Positions 58,550-64,000 of a DNA stretch of 64,000 bases are shown piece after piece. Made by a program: the position numbers and the translations under genes. Location of the stretch: positions 310,001 to 374,000 of the forward strand of contig QFQS01000001.1 in assembly GCA_003243455.1 (NCBI GenBank). Reading direction: 5' to 3'. This stretch comes from Cereibacter sphaeroides. Lineage in GTDB: Bacteria; Pseudomonadota; Alphaproteobacteria; Rhodobacterales; Rhodobacteraceae. Position 1 is the stretch's first letter, and each line of letters starts with the position of its first letter. Under the pieces are notes generated by a model that was not told the origin of the DNA, did no database searches, and saw only the letters and a program-made list of their open reading frames with translations.

Positions 58550-59776
58550 CTATCCCGCCCCGAATGCCTTCGGCCTCGTCGTCAGCCAGATCAAAGCACC
58601 GCCTGCCAGCACAAGGAAGGGTAGCATGGCGATGTTCACCATGTTCCACCCCACCTGCGGCGACCCGCCGGAACAGTTCATAAGCCCACCGGAGGACAAT
58701 GATGCCAGTGTCACCCCCGCAAAGATGATGAAGTCGTTCATGCCCTGAATCCGTCCACGTTCTTGCGGGCCATGCGCAGCGGCCAGCATGCTGGTCGCCC
58801 CGATGAAACCAAAGTTCCATCCCAGTCCCAGCAGCATCAGCGCGATGAAGAAATTGCCAAGCGCCACGCCGCTCAGCGCGACGGCGGCGGCCCCCGCAAG
58901 AATAACCAGGCCAATGCCTACAACCTTCTCCGCGCCGATGCGCGCAATCAGGTGGCCCGTCACAAAGGCCGGCGCATACATGGCCAGAACATGCGCGCTG
59001 ACGATGTCGGCCGCATCGGCGGTCTGAAAGCCGCATCCGACGACCGCCAGCGGCGACGATGTCATGACCAGGTTCATCAGCGCATAGCTGACGGTGCCGC
59101 AGATCACGGCCACGGCAATGCGCGGCTCCTTCAGCATCTCCCATCTTCCGCGCAGCGCAGGGGCGTCAGGGGCGGGCGGTGGCGGCTTGGGAATGTCGAG
59201 GAACACGAACAAAAGGCTGCCGCCGATATTCAGCGCGACGACCGCCAGATAGGTTGCAAGAAAAGGCACCGCCATCGCCTCGGCCGTCACCTTCACCAGC
59301 TGCGGGCCGACGACGGCGGACAAGAGCCCCCCAGCCATGACCCAGGCGATGGCCTTTGGCCTGTAGGCGGCAGAGGCGCCATCGGCGGCGGCGAAACGAT
59401 AGAACCCCTGCGCAGACATGTAGATGCCGGTGAACAGCGCACCCAGCAGGAACAATCCGAAGGAAGAAGTCAGCAGGCCCCACGCCCCGATGGCCGCGCC
59501 CAGCGTTCCGCCAACGGCGCCAGTGACGAAACCGGCCCTGCGCCCATGGCGTTGCATCAGCCCCGACAATGGCCCGGCGGTCAGCATGGAACCTATCACT
59601 GTCATGGTGATGGGCAGCGTGGCCCAGCATTTGTTGGGGCTTAGCATCGACCCGGCCAGCCCCGCGATGGTAAAGATCATGGGCATTTGTGCGCCGAGAA
59701 TGGCTTGCGCGGCGACAAGCACGATTACGTTACGTCTGGCGCGGGCGTCGGCGTCTGGCACGGCGGTCATATTCAA
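58550..59776 (-). CDS. MFS transporter
   Basis: The 408-residue membrane protein has about 12 hydrophobic segments. The motif-A-like loop GLMQRHGRRAGFVTGAVGG follows the second helix, and a similar GHLIARIGAEKVVG follows the eighth. FYRFAAADGASAAYRPKAIAWVMAGG is characteristic of a transporter branch common in Rhodobacterales. Substrate unknown. Start at 59776, with a second ATG two codons later. It is divergent from the AlkA-like gene and convergent with the NDUFAF6-like gene. Confidence 0.85.
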   Translation of the reverse strand: MNMTAVPDADARARRNVIVLVAAQAILGAQMPMIFTIAGLAGSMLSPNKCWATLPITMTVIGSMLTAGPLSGLMQRHGRRAGFVTGAVGGTLGAAIGAWGLLTSSFGLFLLGALFTGIYMSAQGFYRFAAADGASAAYRPKAIAWVMAGGLLSAVVGPQLVKVTAEAMAVPFLATYLAVVALNIGGSLLFVFLDIPKPPPPAPDAPALRGRWEMLKEPRIAVAVICGTVSYALMNLVMTSSPLAVVGCGFQTADAADIVSAHVLAMYAPAFVTGHLIARIGAEKVVGIGLVILAGAAAVALSGVALGNFFIALMLLGLGWNFGFIGATSMLAAAHGPQERGRIQGMNDFIIFAGVTLASLSSGGLMNCSGGSPQVGWNMVNIAMLPFLVLAGGALIWLTTRPKAFGAG

Positions 59777-59876
59777 TGCCTAAGGCTGGTGCATGGGTGG
59801 CGGCAAGTCGGAAAACGAAGGGCGTGACACTGGCGCGCACCGGCGCGATAGTCACGCACCCACATAAGGAAAGCCA

Positions 59877-60506
59877 ATGGTCGGCCGCATCATCGAAACC
59901 GACGCCTGCGTGTCGGAAGGCGCAGCCTGGCTCGCCGCGCGCCATCCCCGCTTTGCCGAGGCGCTGGATCAGGTCGGCCCGCTGCCGCTGCGGCGCAAGG
60001 CGGACGGCTTTGCACCGCTGCTCGACGCCATCGTCAGCCAGCAGGTCAGTGTCGCTTCGGCGCAGGCGATCTGGAACCGATTGCAGGCGGCGGGCCTGAC
60101 GGAACCCGCTGCAATCGTGTTGGCCAGCGACGACTCACTGCGCGCCGTTGGTCTGTCCCGGCAAAAGATGCGCTATGCCCGCGCGCTGGCCGAAAGCGGA
60201 ATTAATTTCGATGCTCTGCGCCAGACGCCCACCAACAATGTTGTGGAGACTCTTGTCGCCTTGCCCGGCATCGGCACCTGGACTGCCGAGATCTATGCCA
60301 TGTTCTCGTTGGGCCGCGCGGACGTCTTCGCCCCCGGCGATCTGGCGCTGCAAGAAGCGGCGCGCGTCCTTTTCGCGCTGGAGGCTCGCCCCAACGAGCG
60401 TGCCCTGCGCGCAATGGCCGAGGAATGGAGCCCCTGGAGAAGCGTTGCGGCCCGCATCCTCTGGGCCTACTACCGGGTGGCCAAGCAAAGAGAGGGTATC
60501 AGGTGA
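59877..60506 (+). CDS. DNA-3-methyladenine glycosylase II family protein (AlkA-like)
   Basis: The 209-residue HhH-GPD protein removes alkylated bases from DNA. It has the helix-hairpin-helix (LVALPGIGTWTAEIYAMFSLGRAD) and the catalytic Asp in VFAPGDLALQEA. The N-terminal TATA-like domain of E. coli AlkA is missing, so it is closer to the compact Mag1-like type. Its stop overlaps the GTG start of an esterase gene. Confidence 0.87.
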   Translation: MVGRIIETDACVSEGAAWLAARHPRFAEALDQVGPLPLRRKADGFAPLLDAIVSQQVSVASAQAIWNRLQAAGLTEPAAIVLASDDSLRAVGLSRQKMRYARALAESGINFDALRQTPTNNVVETLVALPGIGTWTAEIYAMFSLGRADVFAPGDLALQEAARVLFALEARPNERALRAMAEEWSPWRSVAARILWAYYRVAKQREGIR

Positions 60507-61165
60507 CACGGGAATTGCGTTTCGGACGGCGGCCAGCGCAGTCGGGCAGGGCGAAAAGCCTGGTGGTTTTCCTGCATGGCTATGGGGCCGATGGCACCGA
60601 CCTTCTGGGTCTGGCCGATCCGCTTGCGCCCCATCTGCCCGATACGGTGTTTGTCGCACCTGATGCGCCCGACCCGTGTTCCGGCAATCCCTTTGGCTAT
60701 CAATGGTTTCCGATCCCGTGGCTGGACGGATCGAGCGAGGCGCAGGCCAAGGCGGGCATGGCCGCCTCGATTGATGACCTGAACGCTTTCCTCGATGCCC
60801 GGCTGGCGGAAGAAGGGCTGAGGCAAGCCACAATGGCGCTTATCGGCTTTTCTCAAGGGTCGATGATGGCGCTGCATGTGGCGCCCCGACGCAAGGCGGC
60901 GATGGCCGGTATCGTTGCTTTTTCCGGGCGCCTGCTGGTCCCCGAACTTCTGGCCGAACAGGCGGTCGTCAAGCCACCCGTCCTGCTGCTGCACGGCGAT
61001 CAGGACGATGTCGTGCCCTTCGCCGATATGGCGAAGGCGGGGAACGCGCTGACCGGGGCGGGGTTCGAGACCTATGCCCATGTGATGAAGGGCACCGCGC
61101 ACGGCATCGCACCGGATGGTCTTTCAGTTGCACTCGGCTTCCTGAAGGAGCGCCTTCCGGGCTGA
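60503..61165 (+). CDS. Alpha/beta hydrolase, phospholipase/carboxylesterase family
   Basis: The 220-residue enzyme starts with GTG overlapping the glycosylase stop. It shows the oxyanion-hole motif VVFLHGYGADGTDL, the nucleophile elbow GFSQGSMMAL, the acid in LLHGDQDDVVPF and the His in GTAHGIAPDGL. This is the YpfH/acyl-protein-thioesterase-like family. The physiological substrate is unknown. It is transcribed together with the AlkA-like gene. Confidence 0.88.
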   Translation: MTRELRFGRRPAQSGRAKSLVVFLHGYGADGTDLLGLADPLAPHLPDTVFVAPDAPDPCSGNPFGYQWFPIPWLDGSSEAQAKAGMAASIDDLNAFLDARLAEEGLRQATMALIGFSQGSMMALHVAPRRKAAMAGIVAFSGRLLVPELLAEQAVVKPPVLLLHGDQDDVVPFADMAKAGNALTGAGFETYAHVMKGTAHGIAPDGLSVALGFLKERLPG

Positions 61166-61245
61166 CGTCACGGGCCTGTCATCGTTCTGAGCTACCCCTG
61201 CGCGCAACCGGCGCCACCTGCGGCAACCACTACACATCGCGGGGC

Positions 61246-61273
61246 TTGTCAGGGTGGTTCCGCCATATATAGT
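61246..61273 (+). promoter_or_regulatory. Strong promoter of the HNH endonuclease gene
   Basis: TTGTCA (61246-61251) and TATAGT (61268-61273), each 5 of 6 to the sigma-70 consensus, are 16 bp apart. Transcription would start near 61280, leaving an approximately 75-nt leader before the ATG at 61356. Confidence 0.65.
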
Positions 61274-61355
61274 TTCCTTAAGCTGCAGCGGGCGTCGTCG
61301 CCCTGGAGCCGCGGCAGACGGGCAGGACGAACAGGCGAAGACGGAGAGCGACGAC

Positions 61356-61940
61356 ATGGACGGCGATTTCAGGACTAACTTCGTGCGGGATCCGGCCGCA
61401 CTGAAACATTACCCCGCGCTGGTCCTGAACGCGGATTACCGGCCCTTGTCCTACTACCCGCTGTCCCTCTGGCCCTGGCAAGAGGCGGTGAAGGCGGCCT
61501 ACCTCGACCGGGTCAGTATCGTCGCCGAATACGACCACGTCGTTCGAAGCCAAAGGGCCGAGATACGAATACCCTCCGTCGTGGTGCTGAAAGATTACGT
61601 AAAACCCCAGAAGCGCGTGGCATTCACGCGCTTCAATCTTTTTCTGAGGGACCAGTTCGCCTGCCAGTATTGCGGGGCCAAGGGTGATCTGACCTTCGAC
61701 CACGTCCTGCCCCGGTCGCGCGGCGGGATCACAAGCTGGCAGAACGTCGTGGCGGCCTGCTCTCCCTGCAATCTGCGCAAGGGGTCCAAGACGCTGAAAC
61801 AGTCGGGCATGCACCTGATGCGCCCTCCCATTCAGCCCACGGCGGAGGAAATGCAGAACGCGGGGCGCCGCTTCCCGCCAAACCACCTGCATGACAGCTG
61901 GCTCGATTATCTCTATTGGGATGCCGAACTGGATGCCTGA
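61356..61940 (+). CDS. HNH endonuclease family protein
   Basis: The 194-residue protein has an N-terminal domain of its own (LVLNADYRPLSYYPLSLWPWQEAVKAAYLDRVSIV) and a C-terminal HNH domain. In the latter, CQYCGAKGDLTFDHVLPRSRGG and CSPCNLRKGSKTL supply two CxxC pairs for zinc and the catalytic DH. This is a widely conserved chromosomal HNH type, not a restriction enzyme or intron nuclease; its role is unsettled. The start at 61356 (MDGDFRTNF) is placed after a good promoter and leader. Confidence 0.88.
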   Translation: MDGDFRTNFVRDPAALKHYPALVLNADYRPLSYYPLSLWPWQEAVKAAYLDRVSIVAEYDHVVRSQRAEIRIPSVVVLKDYVKPQKRVAFTRFNLFLRDQFACQYCGAKGDLTFDHVLPRSRGGITSWQNVVAACSPCNLRKGSKTLKQSGMHLMRPPIQPTAEEMQNAGRRFPPNHLHDSWLDYLYWDAELDA

Positions 61941-61958
61941 GGCGTCGGGGATGCCGCG

Positions 61959-62654
61959 ATGATATTCGACAGGCTGGACGACTATACCGTGTCGATGATC
62001 CTCGCCATGATCTTCGGCTCGATCATCGGCATGGAGCGCCAGGCGCGGGGCCGCATGGCGGGGGTTCGCACCAACGCGCTGGTCGCCTTGGGGGCAGCGA
62101 GCTTCGTGATATTTTCCACGCTTTTCGTCGATGCCTCGCCCACACGTGTCGCGGCGCAGATCGTCTCTGGCATCGGGTTTCTGGGCGCTGGCCTCATCTT
62201 CCGCGATGGCTTCAGCGTGCACGGCCTCAATACGGCGGCAACGCTCTGGTGCGCGGCGGCCGTGGGCATGATGTGCGGAGCGGGCGCCTATCCGCTGGCC
62301 GTCGCCCTGACAATCATCGTAATGTTCGTCAACCTTGGCCTTCGCCCCGTCGTGAACTGGGTTGATCAACGATTCCTCGCGGGCGAGGACGCGATCGGCA
62401 CCGCCTATCTGCGCGTCAGTTGCAAGGCGGAGTGTGAAGGCGCCGTGCGCGAAGCGATGATAAAGCGGCTTGGCGAAAACGAACTGGCCTTGTCCGCGCT
62501 CGAATCCCGCTCTCCACGTGACGGCGTGGCGGAACTGGCTGTGACGCTGGCCTTGCCCGCAGCGGCAGCCGCAAAACTGGATCGGGTTGTGGCCGCGCTG
62601 GCGACCGAGCCCGGTCTGCATAGTGTGGGGTGGAACTCGGATCAGGGCGATTGA
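61959..62654 (+). CDS. MgtC/SapB-family membrane protein
   Basis: The 231-residue protein has the MgtC core: MILAMIFGSIIGMERQARGRMAGVRTNALVALGAA (first helices with conserved Glu-Arg), then GIGFLGAGLIFRDGFSVHGLNTAATLWCAAAVGMMCG. A C-terminal cytosolic ACT-like domain follows (AYLRVSCKAECEGAVREAMI). MgtC proteins affect magnesium limitation survival and ATP synthase activity in pathogens; SapB-type relatives are general. It starts 18 bp after the HNH gene and is probably co-transcribed. Confidence 0.9.
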   Translation: MIFDRLDDYTVSMILAMIFGSIIGMERQARGRMAGVRTNALVALGAASFVIFSTLFVDASPTRVAAQIVSGIGFLGAGLIFRDGFSVHGLNTAATLWCAAAVGMMCGAGAYPLAVALTIIVMFVNLGLRPVVNWVDQRFLAGEDAIGTAYLRVSCKAECEGAVREAMIKRLGENELALSALESRSPRDGVAELAVTLALPAAAAAKLDRVVAALATEPGLHSVGWNSDQGD

Positions 62655-62735
62655 TGTTGCATTTGCAGCATCCGTCTTGCCCGACGGGGACAGAGTGCTA
62701 GACTTGTCGGCGCCGCGTCGATAGCAAAACCTCGA

Positions 62736-62749
62736 TGCTAGCGCTAACA
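62736..62749 (+). promoter_or_regulatory. LacI-type operator upstream of zwf
   Basis: TGCTAGCGCTAACA matches the edd-eda main operator (TGTTAGCGCTAACA) in 13 of 14 positions. It lies 27 bp before the zwf start codon; a GATAGC half-site sits 15 bp further up. Confidence 0.7.
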
Positions 62750-62776
62750 GGGTGCGGGCAGCCCATAGCGGAGAGT

Positions 62777-64000
62777 ATGATGGTATCGCGCGTCATCCCG
62801 GTCGAAACCTTTGACCTTGTCATTTTCGGCGGCACGGGCGACCTCGCACGGCGCAAGATCCTGCCCGGCCTTTATCGCCGCTTCGCTGACGGTCAGATGC
62901 CCGCTGACAGCCGTGTGATCGGCGCGGCGCGGGCCGAGATGACGGCCGAGGGCTATCAGGACATGGTGCGCGCGGCGATCGAGGAATTTCTGCCCGCCAG
63001 CAAGCGCGACGATGCGATCCTTGCGAAATTCCTGGGCCAGATCGGCTATGTGCCTATCGACGCCACCGGCAAGAACGGCTGGGCCAAGCTGAAATCCGAA
63101 GTGCGCGAGGGCGTCGTCAACGCCTTCTACTTCTCGGTCGCGCCCTCTCTGTTCGGCGACCTGGCCGAGCGGCTTCACTCCCACGGCATCGCCAACCCGA
63201 ACAGCCGCATCGTGGTCGAAAAACCCTTTGGCCGCGACCTCGCATCGGCCAAGGCGCTGAATGCCACGCTGGCCGCGCATTTCGAGGAACGGCAGATCTA
63301 CCGGATCGATCATTATCTGGGCAAGGAAACGGTCCAAAACCTGATGGCTGTCCGTTTCGCCAATATCCTGTTCGAACCGATCTGGAAGACGCATTACGTC
63401 GATCATGTCCAGATCACCGTGGCCGAAACTGTCGGCGTGGGTGGTCGCGGCGCCTATTACGACAAATCCGGCGCGATGCGGGACATGGTGCAGAACCACA
63501 TGATGCAGCTGCTCTGCCTGATCGCGATGGAGCCGCCGAACCACTTCGATCCCGACGCGGTCCGCGATGAAAAACTGAAGGTGATCCGCGCGCTGGACCC
63601 GGTTCCGGCAGAGGACATCGTGCGCGGCCAGTACACCCGCTCGAACGGCCAGAACAGCTATGTGCAGGATGCCGAAAACCCGGCCTCGCTGACCGAAAGC
63701 TATATCGCGCTGAAGGTCGGCATTTCGAACTGGCGCTGGAAAGGCACGCCTTTCTATCTGCGCACCGGCAAGAAACTGCGCGCACGCACTTCGGAAATCG
63801 CCATCGTCTTCCGCGAGCCGCCGCATTCGATCTTTGACGATGCCTCGGGCTGGCGCGAGAATGTGCTGGTGATCCGGGTGCAGCCGAATGAGGGCATGGA
63901 CCTTATGGTGATGATCAAGGAACCCGGTCCGGGCGGCATGCGGCTTGCCCAGGTGCCGCTGGACATGTCCTTTGCCGATGCGCTTGGCCCCGATGGTGCG
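62777..64000 (+). CDS. zwf: Glucose-6-phosphate 1-dehydrogenase Zwf, 3' end cut by the window
   Basis: Zwf oxidises glucose 6-phosphate to 6-phosphogluconolactone with NADP+, the entry to the Entner-Doudoroff and pentose phosphate routes. The open frame runs 408 codons to the window edge without a stop; about 75-80 residues are missing compared with the family. The dinucleotide motif LVIFGGTGDLARRK, VVEKPFGRDL and the active-site RIDHYLGKE are all clear. Two ATGs in a row (62777, 62780) are possible starts. A LacI-type operator like that of edd-eda lies just upstream. The pgl gene usually next is outside the window. Confidence 0.96.
   Translation, partial: MMVSRVIPVETFDLVIFGGTGDLARRKILPGLYRRFADGQMPADSRVIGAARAEMTAEGYQDMVRAAIEEFLPASKRDDAILAKFLGQIGYVPIDATGKNGWAKLKSEVREGVVNAFYFSVAPSLFGDLAERLHSHGIANPNSRIVVEKPFGRDLASAKALNATLAAHFEERQIYRIDHYLGKETVQNLMAVRFANILFEPIWKTHYVDHVQITVAETVGVGGRGAYYDKSGAMRDMVQNHMMQLLCLIAMEPPNHFDPDAVRDEKLKVIRALDPVPAEDIVRGQYTRSNGQNSYVQDAENPASLTESYIALKVGISNWRWKGTPFYLRTGKKLRARTSEIAIVFREPPHSIFDDASGWRENVLVIRVQPNEGMDLMVMIKEPGPGGMRLAQVPLDMSFADALGPDGA

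Noticed and set aside
61356..61940. HNH protein as part of a defence or mobile system
   Set aside because: It has the layout of a common chromosomal HNH protein, with MgtC and zwf as neighbours, and there is no methylase, integrase or repeat nearby.
62744..63826. A 360-codon minus-strand frame near the right edge
   Set aside because: It is antisense to zwf, which is clearly coding on the plus strand even though its stop lies outside the window.

Overview
The window is chromosomal DNA from an alphaproteobacterium, most likely a member of the Rhodobacteraceae close to Paracoccus or Rhodobacter. This is inferred from the high GC content, the conserved block bamE / DUF177 / rpmF / plsX / fabH / ihfA / merR, a DksA with a single zinc-finger cysteine, olsB, a bpt-type transferase, DUF2852 and DUF2927 proteins, and a divided Entner-Doudoroff pathway. 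Almost all of it is ordinary housekeeping chromosome. No prophage, transposase, integrase, CRISPR array or plasmid function was seen.

Layout. 1-6.5 kb: end of rlmE, a divergent peptidoglycan pair (MepK-like endopeptidase and L,D-transpeptidase), lpxD with an ACP and a ketoacyl synthase, and an IalB-like protein. 6.6-6.95 kb: a gene-free gap with two small-RNA-like transcription units. 7-12 kb: a DUF853 ATPase, ccmF-ccmH and a paaG-like hydratase. 11.9-14.5 kb: ilvI-ilvH behind a well-formed attenuator with a 15-codon leader peptide. 14.6-20.2 kb: VOC protein, bpt, RDD and DUF2852 membrane proteins, glnE. 20.2-22.8 kb: edd-eda behind two LacI-type operators. 22.9-31.3 kb: a DUF6778-like lipoprotein, an RlmI-like methylase, a PIN protein, an M48 protease, and a MoxR / tandem-GNAT / DUF2927 / micro-membrane-protein / VWA locus. 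31.4-37.8 kb: dksA, FAD monooxygenase, xthA, a MerR-controlled MFS exporter, an A-type Fe-S carrier and dgt. 37.8-43 kb: argS, SPOR protein, nagZ, scpA, scpB. 43.2-50.2 kb: dCTP deaminase, tRNA-Pro(GGG), merR-ihfA-fabH-plsX-rpmF-DUF177, bamE and olsB. 50.4-64 kb: ABC-F, an outer-membrane barrel, a second DUF6778-like lipoprotein, cysS, cimA, an NDUFAF6-like protein, an MFS transporter, AlkA-like glycosylase, esterase, HNH protein, MgtC-like protein, and the start of zwf.

How parts connect. Envelope building recurs (lpxD/ACP/KAS, plsX-fabH, olsB, bamE, MepK/L,D-transpeptidase, nagZ). The glycolytic genes edd-eda and zwf lie 40 kb apart but share a LacI-like operator core (TAGCGCTA), suggesting one regulator. 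ilvIH (attenuation) and cimA both serve branched-chain amino acid synthesis.

The least explained material is non-coding. A composite palindromic repeat of roughly 90-220 bp occurs six times. Five copies start 8-17 bp after a stop codon, in the same orientation as the gene. There are also the two candidate small RNAs, paired dyads ahead of the DUF2852 gene, and an abrupt fall in GC inside cysS that suggests a recombinant C-terminal domain.
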